A DNA stretch of 60,000 nt from Tubulanus polymorphus (lineage: Eukaryota > Nemertea > Palaeonemertea > Tubulaniformes > Tubulanidae). Positions 1 to 12,900 of the stretch are shown one piece after another. How positions within the stretch are numbered: position 1 is the stretch's first letter; each line of letters begins with the position of its first letter. Location: assembly GCF_964204645.1 (NCBI RefSeq), contig NC_134028.1:7669001-7729000 (forward strand), in the 5' to 3' direction. The notes below the pieces were generated by a model that made no database searches, was not told where the DNA came from, and saw only the letters and a program-made list of their open reading frames with translations. A program made the position numbers and the translations under genes.

Positions 1-1292
1 CGTTGCGTCGTCGAGCTCGAGCGATACTCACTTGTTGATATCTTGTTATTACGGATTACTGGTGACATCTAGTGTTAAATCCGTCTACTACTACTGATTC
101 GCTATCAGCAGTGTCAGGAATCATCGCTCGTTCCGATTTCATCCAACAGGTGTCTCCAGTGTCACTTCTGGAAAATATGATTCATGCCCATTCAGACTAC
201 AGAGAAGTCTCTGCTGACAATTAGTCACCTTTCTGTGATAGAAAATTGCATTGTTTTCTTTTTCTGTTAAAGAGACCCGGTGCACAATGATTTAGGCTTA
301 TATGAAAAGTTTCAGCTGATGAACTGGCCATGAATTTGTATGAATCGTGAATACTAATATTCTGAAATATTTGTCTGATTTACCAGTAGCGAAATTACCA
401 TTTCAAATTCACTCATCTGTATTCAATAGTTAGGATGATCAGGGCAAAATGCTAAGATGTTTATGTATTGACTGACCTCATTCTTGCTTCCTTGAGACCA
501 TGAGTTGTCAGATAAATTATGGCTAAGTCCACATCAAGGTCACGGGAATCGAGGTCATATCTGGTTTGTCTATAAACAACGAATGTGTTTCTCCTTTTCC
601 TAGAAACCTGTTGACCTCTGAAAATCTAGAGCACCGAACTTCATCTGGAATATTCAAAGCTTGCGGGAGAAAATTTGCTCATTCTGCACCTTATCATATC
701 CTGGGCTGTAGCGGGAGGGGGGTTCAGGGTGGCTTCTGCTGCATGGACCTACTTTCAAAATAAGGTCAAAATTTTGTCATAAAGAACCCCAAGTGAACAC
801 GTTTCAGCCAAAAAGAACCCCCAAGTGAGCACGCTCAGCCCTAATATTGGACCTTTGGTTTGACTACAAAGTTCTCATCGATGATTCTATCTACCTTTAA
901 ACCACTTACCTGGTCCCCAGGATTGTGTAATCCAAACTGTTGATCACGAAGATAGTAATTTTACTCTGGCAGAAATAAAGAAAAACCGTTTGAATTCTTA
1001 TCACGTGCTGTGGTTACTGCGCTAATGAAAGTTTATGGCACGAAAATTTATTTCAGTTGGGTGCACATATTTTTCTCTGCTCTGTGTGGCAGGCCAGGGC
1101 CGCGTGTGTGTTACTGATGGATGAAATTTACGATTATTGTCTTGAGCAGTATTCGCCTCAGTTTGATGAGTAATGTGTCTCTATTTGAAGTAACAGGAGC
1201 AGGGCGCGTTGTTTGTTATCATTATCAATGTGTGCTATTTTCACCTATGTAACTGCTTCGGCATGTGCGTATACTATCCTCTCCTATACTGT

Positions 1293-1312
1293 AGAGAGAG
1301 AGAGAGAGAGAG
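1293..1312. repeat. (AG)10 microsatellite
   Basis: Twenty bases of uninterrupted AG dinucleotide lie in the upstream region. Confidence 0.9.
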
Positions 1313-3524
1313 GAATATAACCAGACTGTCGGACAGGGAGGAGGTCGGCTGCTGGCTTCATTCACCACTATAAGCGCGTTGTAACTATTAACTGGATTAA
1401 AACTTGCCTCAGTTCCAACTACGAATCGATGGTAACCGATTAAAATGCTGCGTAAACTGAAGGGAACGGTAAGAGATTGAATTACTTAGAATTGACGAAC
1501 CTTTCCAAAATAACGGTTCAGAAATTGTATGGAAAAAGTTGTCAGTCACGCTTTCTGGTTCACTCCCGGTTAAAACAGTTCTGCTGCCGGATAAGAAGAA
1601 GCGCATTCTACGACTGTTTTCTCATCTGTCTGTCTGTCTAGGAGGTTTTCATCGTATCATCTGATATCGCGAGCTGATATCATCGTAATCATTCTTGCAT
1701 AACTTATATCACTGTCTCAGTTTACCATAAACTGCGAGCATTTTATTTCGATGCTTCACCGGGGAAGAAAAATTGTTTCTCTTTTTCCTATATTCGAATG
1801 TATCGTTTACAAAGGAAGTTTTAGAATTCCTGGTCATAATGCAGGACTAAAAAGATTCAGGCGCCAGTCGTAATATAACTGTGATTAAGAGTGGGGCTAT
1901 TAGGGGCGGGGGGGCTTCAGGGTTTACCCTGGATAAAGTTGTATCATTTCAACTTTTCATCAAAACTGCGTAATGGTGACTAATTTAGAAATAAAGGTCA
2001 AACAGTACCAGTTGCAATTCAAACGCAATCATTTGTCTCGTGCTAGAATTTGGCTCGGGCCTGGTGCGACGTTTTTGGTCGGTCCAAACAGGCTCAGGCC
2101 TATTTGGCACCCGTGTGAACAGTTGTCCTAGGCCAAAAACACTCGTGTGATCACTGCTATAATCTTTCCTCTTTTGCTTTCATATCATTTTTCGATCGGT
2201 AATAATTAATGGCTCTTGGAATATTGTTAGTGCTGCCACCTGGTTGACTCGTAGTAGCTTTTAATCGTTTAATCGGGTGAAATAGTAAATAGCCGCTCTA
2301 TGAATAGCCGTACATGACAACCACATGTGCATTTGACCATCATTTACCGTAATTTACAACCTGATAAATTAGATTCGTGCTTCAAAGTAAATAGAGCTAT
2401 AACCTTGGTTTTGATTTGTGTGTTCGTTTAGATACGTTGGCATTCGAAGTATAAATGTTGAGTCTAGAAATTTTTATTGCTCGGTGGTATTTCAAGTTGG
2501 AGCACAAGTTTTTCAGAGTCCGTCGGGAAAACACGTAGACATACGCGGAAAATGGAAAATTTTGAATCCTTGCTACGAAGAAGCGAGATATGCATTGAGA
2601 AAAATGTAGAACATTAGATAAAATCCATTGTATTCCATCGTCTTTTAATCTTCTATTCTTAATATTTCTATTTTCGTACGTTAGTACGTAATGCACAAAT
2701 TTTTTTATTTAAAGAGTAAAAGATTATATACTTGTGTAACAGATTAGAACGCAGGAATCGGTTGCAGGTCTGAGCCCGCCTTAAAAATAGAAAATCGAAT
2801 AGAATGGTTTATTTCTCTAACCAAACTTTGGTATATAGAGGTTACAAATTTATAACTTATGAAACTTAAAACAACGAAACAGAAATACACATAGAATGGA
2901 ATAATAATAGAGATAACAGATACATGAAATCTACCTAAGTAGCATGAGACCAGCATTTACAAATCTAACAAGTTTAATTAGTATATTTTTATTTACAGTA
3001 TTAAGTAATTGTGACATTTAATACCGAACGCTTATCACGCCATCCGGTGGATTAGTTGGTTCCTCCATATACTGGCACTACAAGTCTAAATTAGCCTTCT
3101 ATTTGTGCCGGGTTTTCTATTACGTGGTTGATTTCTGTAAATACAAACATAAATCTTACCTTCGTCGCAACGGGACGATGACGTTTCTTTTATTACTGAA
3201 TGGGTACGGTGCGGTGCGCTCGCGTGCTTTCGTTATCAATTGGCAAAAAAGCGGGGTGATATTTTTTTTTTTTTCGAAACGTAGATGGTGATTATTTTCG
3301 GGTAATTACACTTCGTTAAGAGTAATAACGAACGCGTAATTAGTCCTCGTCGCTGACGAATGTATGCTCATGCTCGAATTGACGTATATCGTAATAACTG
3401 GCGAAACAAAAGTGTGCACTGAACTGGCACGTATTCGCGTATGCATACATACATGGAATTTAATAATAAACCATCAATGATACTTCTACTAGAAACGCAC
3501 CCTCTCTCTGTCGCCCTCGCCTAC

Positions 3525-3533
3525 AAATATATA
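3525..3533 (+). promoter_or_regulatory. TATA-like sequence upstream of the first exon
   Basis: The sequence aaatatata lies about 355 bp upstream of the ATG at 3888, next to a pyrimidine-rich and CpG-containing stretch. This is a weak, sequence-only call; the transcription start is unknown. Confidence 0.15.
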
Positions 3534-3887
3534 CGATGATTTAAATTCGGTAACGCAGCAGAGAAAGCACGCGCATATGATATACGGGCATTGCGCGCGC
3601 GTAATACAAGAATTAATCGAAGGAACTGTTAATAGTTTTACACACACGGCTAGCTATCTATAGGCTCTTCTATATACTAGCTTGTTGTGTGCCTTCTAGC
3701 TAGAGAAATTGATCGTAGAGAGAGAGACTGTGATACTGCGGGTGATAATTCAAATGTACTGATGAGTTGGGAACGTGAGTTACACACTGTGTGCATTCTG
3801 TATTGATGTGTCAACGCTACCAACGCGGATAGTTTGAATCGGGGATATATTTTTAAATCGCAGCGTGTGTTCGAAATAAATAAAACG

Positions 3888-3947
3888 ATGTCCTGCGAAT
3901 GTAAAATACATTTAAGCTCGGCGCCTTCGCCCCAACACCAAGCTAAG
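3888..3947 (+). CDS. ANK: Ankyrin exon 1: start codon and N-terminal segment
   Basis: ATG at 3888 has A at -3 and opens 20 codons ([11 protein letters not shown]...QHQAK) that end exactly in phase 0 at AAG/gtaaga. Vertebrate ankyrins likewise have a short, variable, paralogue-specific first exon ending in a basic residue just before the xDxxxSFLRAAR exon. The frame is open further upstream to about 3834 but has no earlier ATG. The next coding exon is 14.3 kb away, so this assignment rests on frame, donor and length. Another first exon could be used instead or as well. No signal peptide is present, as expected for a cytoplasmic protein. Confidence 0.62.
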
Positions 3948-6900
3948 GTAAGACTGTCGTCGTTCTTGGTGAATTCGATGGTTTCTGGTGGTTGTGTAGT
4001 AGTCGTATTCGTGATGGGTATCGCTCAGCTGTACTGACGTTGAAGGACACGCAGTTCTATAAATATTGATTGATTTCTTCTCTGGTCGTGTGTCTTATGT
4101 AGAGATAGAGCAGTGAGCTGATAGTTCATCTTCAGATGCTGATCTGATACGCCATGATGCGACGATAAGCCCAGCAAACTTATCAGTTTAACAACTCAAA
4201 TCCGAACAGTAATTCAGACTAGATCACGAAGGTTTCTTTTTCTATTTCGACATGCTCTGCAGTGTGATGATAAATAATGCGGGGACCTTTTTTTTCGTTC
4301 AAATCTATTTAATCTGTGTATTGTTTAGATATTTTCATTGAATCTATAGAAATATAAAGAAAGGCCGTAGGAAGGAAGCGATATTAAATTAACATGACAG
4401 GGAACATAACAGCCCCATTGGGGGTGTTTTCCATGTCAGATAATTTTCCCGGTAGCAACATTAATTTTATGAATAGCAATTTCATTACTGTCATGTTCTA
4501 TAATAGTCGCATGCATCGCTGCTGTTATTTTCAGATATTTTTGATGAAATAATAATTGAGATATTGCATTGCTCATCACTGCGTTAAGTGTTACAGAATG
4601 ATATCTGTATCGGAATTTCGAGGGAAAAAAATGAATATCAAAACCTCAATTTTTTTCCCGGTATTCACACATGTAGTAAGTGAAAAAACATTAGACAATT
4701 GAAGACCCAATTGCACAGTTGTGAGTAAGAGTTGATTCTAAGTTGAAAGTTGTTCAATTTTGGTTTCCGAGCCCAATCTTAACTCACTACTGTGGGACTG
4801 GGTACAGGATCCCACTTGTGGCTAGTTACGATCCACCACCAGACTGGGTAGTAGTTATTCGGTTATCGGTTTTTGGTTAGAATTACCTTTTGAGTTAAAT
4901 CGATTAACATGGAAGTCAATAGTCAATAACACAGAATTTAAAAAGATTAAGCTAAATTTTTGTGTAATCTTCTATTTTTCCCATCAGCTCAATATATTCA
5001 AAAGCAAATATCTGCGTAGATAGAATATTGACATCCACTCTGGTGGGGGCATTTCATATAAAGGGTGGCTGGTTTTCAGAGGGGTAGATTTAAAGATGGA
5101 AGGGGCGGAGAATCTAAAACCTGTTGTGGAGAACATAACAAACATTATTTATAATGCACAACTACTATTTACGATACGTTCTGGAACGATCTACACGCAT
5201 AATTTTGATAGATTTAGCTATTTCTCAAGTCTTTTTGGTTGCTCATGCCATCTGGTTAGTCGCTAGTATGACCTCAATTGTTACTTATTTTACTGAAAAT
5301 TTTTTGTACATGGATGAATTGCCATTGGAAATATTGTAAGTAGTGACACAGTTGTCAACGCTACCAAACCACCCACACTCAGAAATATGTGGAACGGCAT
5401 TTTATTGATTTTTCCTACCACGGTGGCATCTGGAAGACGAGCAATTTTTCCCCTCGCACACCTGTTAAACATTAATCTGTCTACTGACTAAATGTTACAT
5501 TACATCCGGGAGCGTCGAGTAGTTTATGCCGAGAGGCAAAAATTTCATTTCACCATTAAGACGACCTTGAAACAAACTCAAGCCGGTTTAGCATCGGGCT
5601 TTTAAATTCAAATTCAAATACAATTTTATTCATTAATTTACAAGAAAAACCGTATAGAAGATACAGATGGAAAGTTTGAAAAAAAGAAAACTGAATAATA
5701 GCTTTCCAATAGCTAGATTTGGTTGTCTAACCACAGATTTAGAATTTTTACAGGCAGGGTTAAACTGAGGAAGCATATGCATTTGCTATAAATTTGCTTT
5801 ATTAGCGAGTAAACTCGCCAATACAGGCATCAAAAAGTTGTTTTACGAGGCAGTTTTTATGGTAAAGTTTTTCTATATATTGGGGTAACATACGTGACAT
5901 ACAGCTTCTGGTATTGAAACTGGCTTGTGTATTGTTTTCAGTGATATTACTATTAGATATAGATATATATGGAACAAGGTTGTTACTGTAAATTCATACA
6001 GGAAGCTACAATTATCAGTTGAAAAACAGGATGAACATTCATTACATAATTAACGTATCGGAGTCAGTTAGGAGAAAATGTGCTCTCCACACGTTAAAAA
6101 AAACAATTAACGTGTCATTTGAAAGCCTATTTGGGAAGTCTATTTGTAAGTGGATCATAGTGTAAATGAAAATGCCCGACTTTTAAAGATGTTTTGCTGT
6201 TTCCCCTTGTAACCTAATATCTAACTCTTAGATTCCCATTTATTCTTGCATTTCACCCTATTAAAGGTGTATCTTCAGTTTTCATTCGGCCTTGCTTTGT
6301 GGCATTTTGGCCTTGTATTGGCGTTATTGTAACTATGGAAGATATCTCTTGCTCACATCAAAATATTCATTTGCCCTTGGCAGACATTCGAACCTCGATG
6401 GCATCATCTGACTGCCACGCTATAAACCCAGGCCCGACTGAGTATAGTGATCAATGCACGAGTGGTACGAAATGTGACATCATCAGTCATTCAGACATTT
6501 TTACTTCATTTGGTGAATGTTTTATGGGCAATTTTACAACACAAATTTGATTTCGTCTGCTAATTTGGTATGTGTAGGGTTCATAGCAGTCCCTGAAGGT
6601 TCTAAGAAATTTTGAAATGGGAACGGATCAATTCATGGCCTTGAGTATCATGGAATGGGCTCTAAAATCCTTAAATCATTGTAATGTTCCTTGAATGGCC
6701 TCTGCCAATAACTATCAGCTGCAGATCCAAGATACAAGTTCACTGTTTTACAGCTCTTAGAATATACTGATTATATGAATGCCTGAAAAATGTAGATTTC
6801 AGTTTTAAGCCTGGGCAGATCCGGAGGGCTGCTTAAGATTATATATTAGTCCTGGAATTGGAGTCGAAAAAGTCTTTGAAAGTCATTAAATGAGATTGGT

Positions 6901-9900
6901 CAATCGACACGATGAACCCTGTATGTGGCAAGTCTACAAGGGCAGAGGTTCCAAGAGGTCTAAATGCCATCAGGGTTGAATGGTGCGGTATTGCTTTTAC
7001 AGCCGTTATATTTGAAAATGTCTTCTACGATCTCAACGGCGTAAAAACACGGTCTCTAAGAGCAGGTACTCGGGCAGATACTGAGAGTAATTAAAACATA
7101 AGCTCGCAATAAACAAAGGTGCGAACTAAACTGAGCAAACATCGCCGTTGGAAATTTCCATCTCATCATCCCGCAACAAGACGAAGCCGCGTTGCTATGG
7201 TAACGATTTCCGGCTAGCCGAATGAACAATATTTGACGGAATGCTGCAGAGGTCATTTCGCCGTGACGATAAACTAAGTATCTCTCTCTTCAGTGTTTCG
7301 CTCAATTTCATGTGTGAGTGAACATTACTGCAATTTAGTTGTCATCCGCCATCGGTTATGAAACGCATTTTGATTCATCGCTCGAGGGGCTGTCTCGTAA
7401 TGTCAGGATTAATTATGCGGCAGCGTTGGTTGCGCTCTTCACTGGCATCATCCCCTTTCGCTGCTCCTAGAAAAAAGCTCGCCGACCTCGTCTATTTTCA
7501 TGAATGCATTTTTTTCGAAGAAGGAAGTGAAAATTATTGCAGATCAAGAGTTCGCTTCTCAAGTTGGAATCAATATTCCGTAGTGAATTGAGTTAAAAAG
7601 TAATAGGAAATAAATCATGATTCATCAGTAATAATATGTCGATGATCCATCAAGAGAACAGTCTTCACAAATTTTGATTAATTCCATGTAATTGATGGAT
7701 GGCACTTTGTGTTAATGACGACCCTCCCACCCTGTTTCACTATGCTGTGTGTGCTGGGTTTGTAAGGGTTGTAAGGAACACTAAATCAGAACAAATTGAA
7801 TGAAATCTACCAAGAGATCAATGAAGTAGCTGTCCAGGGTGTTATAGGGGAAGGGGTATTGGTTTTCAGGCTTCCGTGAGACCCTTATTCTCATGTACTG
7901 TCTGCCTGTCTGTGGGTCTGTCTTTCAGCTTCATAAGTAGTTGGACGATCCTGATGAAACCTGGGTACTATATTAGTATGGGGGTCTAGTTAATGTGCAG
8001 TGCAAAGAATAGGCCAAATGCACCACCTAGCTGCAGAGCTAGGCACTAAGAGCTCTGTTTCTCAGCCTCATGACCTTGAAGATGACCTCACACCTGAGAA
8101 ACGGGGTCGAAATTTTAAAAATTGTCTTGACAAAATTTGGCTTTTTGCCCTAGATACAACATATCCAAAATGCAATGGGAACTAATGCGTGGTAACGTTC
8201 AGAGTTCAAGTGAGCCTGAGAACTGTTGTCACCTTGTGGCTCGTCACCATTTGCAGAAAGCTAATCCTTCATTTGCATCATGCTAAAAAAATACCAGCGG
8301 TGGCGGCAATATTACTGCATAAGTAACCTATTGCACAGTTATTGAGTTTCGTATTAGCTATCAGAGTGGATTATTACGTCGCGCTTATCAGAAATCAGTA
8401 AACCGATTAGTGAGACGAAGGGTTTATCAGTCAGTCGGTGTAGGGGTTTATCTTGCACCCGGTTCCCTTCTATTGCCATGCGCATGTGTGTGTTTGTCGT
8501 TTACGAATGATATCATCAGGAGAACACACCGCGCCGCGCTGCTACTACGCTGTCTGCACCATCGCTATGGTTACGGGAAGTGACAATTTCGTTCTCGCCG
8601 ACGACGAATCCTCCGAGTGAAAACCTCGGGAAATGTTCGAAAATAAAAACGTAGAATACGACGAAATCTGAACCGGTCGGGGGGCGACATCAACTCGGCA
8701 TCCTGGGTGCAGCATGTTCGGCGATGGTATGTATCGTTAAATGTCGTGTGTCGTCGCGCCAACATTTTGGTACGGGCGCAAATGTATTTATGCGAGTTGT
8801 CGATATGTATTTCGTGTCATCGCGCGCCATGTTGGCGTAGTCATGCTTTGCCGGATGGTAATCCACTAAGCTTATCATAGACTCATAAGCTGCAAAGTTC
8901 ATCCCGCGTTGATTGATCGAGAATTCAGTCGGGCAGCTTCGATTCGAAAAACTAATTTTACTGACTGAAACATTGAAATGATCGTGTCCCAGTTAGGCAT
9001 TGTTATCGTGGCTTATCGTGTTTAGAATGTCCACGTTGTGCTTTTATGAACATTTGTAAATCGCGAAAAAATTCATCCATTCGCGATCATGCGATCATAG
9101 GTTGGACGATCATCCATTTTGGAAACGGTATAATATTTTATGTTGATGATCGTGCGCATATATCTCTTTATTGGTGATCGGTTATTGATTCATATCGACC
9201 TGGCCTCAATGATCAATAGAGACTCTGTGTCTATCATCTCTCACTGAACTCGACCTTTCATCTTTATTCTAAGGACATGAGCCGCGATAACACGGAGATG
9301 AGGATCGGGCCCGGGTCAAATTCGGCCTTTGCCTAATCCTAATAGAGAGCGAGTTCACACGTAAACCATTGGCCCAGACCGAAAATGCTTGCTATAGTTG
9401 CACAGTTGTGGATCTGGGGCAGGTTCCATAGCCATGGATTAGACTTAAGATCTTTTTAAGACCGCCTTAGTTCTGTAGCTAATCTAACAACTTTAAGATC
9501 AGTTTTAACATTTGAGACCACTTCTGGAATAATGTCTTGAACTTGCACCAGGGCCCAGTTGCACAGTGGTGACTTAAGTCCAGAAGTAGTCTTAAATCTT
9601 AAGACGGATCTTAAGATCGGCCATCAAACTAAGTTAGTCCTAGACTGGTCTTAAATCTAATGCCATGACTGTACAACTGGCCCCTGGTGCCGAAATGACT
9701 CAAGTCTTTTAGTCATGATTAAACCGTGGACTCTGAAATGGTCACGGGTTCCATGGTAACGCTAATGAGTCAATTTTCGATGTTCAATCCTGGAAGCAAG
9801 TCTTGAATGGGGTGACAATGAATTCATCCTTAAGCAGGCAGTTACCTCCCTGGGGCCGGTTGCATAATCATGGCTTAGACATAAGACCAGTCTGTGCAAC

Positions 9901-12900
9901 TGGCCCCTGGTCATATTTAGACCATCATGTGAAGCTAAATTTTGCTGAAATTTGTTAAGCAGGAGGAACCAAATCATTTCGACACTAAAATATCATATTG
10001 TACTTGGTGAAGATAAAACATATGAATGTGTCACTGTTGGTCTTCTTTTGATAGTATATTCTGTACCTTCATAATTTTGTAATTTCAGTGAGAACTGACA
10101 GATTTTGCACAGTGTTGTCATGTAATATTATCAGTTATATTTACAGAATAATCTATTGAAGTAGAATTGTCTGGATTAAGGCAAGGGACAGTCATTCGTC
10201 GAATTGTAGGTCATTATTAGGTTATGTGCAGTTTACTAAGTACATGGAATTCCCCTCAAGCTGACCATCTGTCTGTGTTTCATTTCAAGAGTCTAGACCC
10301 TACAAATATATCCCGCAATATTTATTGCCAAGTGCAAGTACATAAGAGGTTGTTTCATTGTTCCCTAAGAATGGAATTCTTTAAACAGGACATGGGGGAA
10401 ATGTTCAATATTTACACACAGGTTCAGGGCAAATATGAGGAAGTCTTTCGTATGTTAAGGAAATAAGTGAATTGCAAATTGAACATTATTAAGATATGCT
10501 AAGTTCACTACAAATCTCAAGTAAAATTTGTTTCTTCTCCCGGCAGACATGAATTCCATTCCGTCACTCACGTAAAGGACCAACTCCCTGTATTTAGTCA
10601 CGTTCTGAATTCAGTTAATCGGTGACATTTTCGGAAAATCCCGTCCATTCACAACATTTGACTTTGCCACTAATCTGCGCAAAGTAAACAAACCAATACT
10701 AATATGTCAACAATGGCCATTATAGGGGTAGTACCACCGACTCATTTGCACAGTCATATAGTTCATAATTTGCGTTATTTCTAAACTGAAAACTCAGATC
10801 ATTAAATAGTGAGGTACTAGAATGCGTTACGCAACGGCAATTTGCATAGAAAATCTAATTGCGATTGACTGTTAATGAGATAGCATGTATATAGTAGTAT
10901 TAATGTATTAGGCCTACATGTCGTATTCAGAGCCGTGTATATATATATAGAGGGTAACATATTGTCAACACGACACGAGAGACACACGACGTTAGTATTG
11001 ATCGACGCTCCACCACGACTCGACTCGCCCGGCTCGCTCGTACACACTGTCAGAGCCGCGCTTAACTAGTGAGAGACGACGGTGTCACAACGGTATACGC
11101 CCCTTCAACCTTCGAAACCGGGCCGCGATTTCTAAATCTGGATTATCCGCGTTAGATTTTTCGGGATATTCACGCGACGCACGAGCACCATGTCTGGGGT
11201 ACGTACGTAGAATCTGTCTTTCAGTCGGAATCGCGTAGTATTATGTCCGCGTTTGAAAAACACGGACGGAGCTGCCTCTCTCGACTCGCGCAGTACGGCA
11301 GACATTTTATATCGACTGAGCCCTGGCATCGACGCGCACACGTCACCTGCATTTATACCGGTAGCTGAAATAATATTTCACTCTCTCTAGAGAAATGTGG
11401 GCTGCATTTTATCATTGCCAGCGCGCCCGGATTCTATAAATCTGAACAAAAGTGCAAATTGTTATTGTAGATATGCAAATCTATATGCGCACGTAGTGAA
11501 TAAATCCATATGCATACTTAGTGCATACTAGGCATAGAACATGTTGTTAATTATTAATTCATCCTGTTTGAGGTGTGGTATTTCTAAAGTTGATTTATCT
11601 ATTACATATTATTACATTTAGGGCACAAATTTTTTAAATCAATAGTATATTATATAGTATAGGATATTTCATCGAACAACATTTATTACCTAATGTTAAT
11701 ATACAGCATTTTTTTCATGAGCTATTTCGTACTATGTGCTGAATGAATAGTAGTTCAAATAAGGGTTTGTTTTAGTAGGTTATAATACAAAGGGGATGGG
11801 CAGTGTAGGAGTAAGGTTTTGATGTGGGTAGGGTTGAATTTTAAGGTCCCTGTGAGCGAGAGTTAAGGTACATCATAGATTATATATATGACTCATATGC
11901 AGCCTCAAAATTAACTTGTTTTCATATTACATGAAATTTGTAATTAAATCTTTGGCTTATACGTTGTGAGCATCTGAAGCCACAAATGCATCATAGAACT
12001 GTATTTTGATGCAAGTTGTCGACAAGAATTGAGAATTTCTGCTATTTTTGCAAATAGTCTCAATATATCTCAAGCTATAGTTCATCGCCGGCCTCCGTAC
12101 TTATTCAATTGATTAGACCCACATCATCTTCAACAAAGGAAACAAATCAATTAAATCATCCCCACCCTTTCATACTACGTCTGAACATCTCACATGTTTC
12201 TATGCGCAGACAAAACGAAGACATCGCAATCGATTAGATATAGACATGGAACATCTATGAAAGCTATTTCCAATTGCTTTTTTGTTGTAACTTATAAAAC
12301 GAATGCAGTTGAAGAGAACACTCAAGAAAATCCAAAACCAATTCTATTGAACTTGACTTCCTGTCTAGTAAAAGAAATTTTATACTTCAGGGCAAAAATT
12401 CTATTCAGAGTGGAAATTTTTTACGAACAGTGGAATATTCTGTCAAAGTAGTCCTATCCATGGGTCAGTCTTAATGCATCTTTTAGGAATAGAATATATT
12501 GGTTTCGTTGGGCCTGTTCCGTACGGATTTCATGTTCCATTTGCTAGATGTCTGCATCTCGAAACTGTAGATATGACTACCACTGATTCTCTGATTCGAG
12601 ATCCATGATCTCGAAGACTGACCACAGCTTCGAATCCAGACATTGAATAGCATTAAGTCAGACTTGTATCGACAGAAACACGTCGGCCGGAGTTTTGGGT
12701 ATTCATGGTCGCCGAGGTCTGCATTCCGGGTAGTATCAGTGCTCGCCCAAGCTTTCTATATTTGCATTCATTAATAGAAAAAAGCTGATTAATAATTCAT
12801 TCCCCTGCTTCTCTTTCTCCCTGCGTCATGTACCGAGTCGACCGATTCGTGCACAGAAAGATGTATTATTGATTCACCATCCTGTAGCAGACCATCGACG

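Larger units (their letters stand above)
1..3887. other. Upstream region / possible 5' UTR, no supported gene
   Basis: No open frame here looks like a protein, and no exon could be tied to the ankyrin frame. The stretch holds a 20-bp (AG)n run at 1293-1312 and CG-containing text near 3540-3620. It presumably includes the promoter and any non-coding first exon. A GT-type donor near 3771 (GGGAAC/gtgagt) could end a 5' UTR exon, but no acceptor partner can be proven. Confidence 0.4.

Noticed and set aside
11132-11341. 69-codon minus-strand frame beginning [17 protein letters not shown] as a separate small gene
   Set aside because: No recognisable domain and no supporting splice or termination context; CpG-rich sequence tends to be open by chance.
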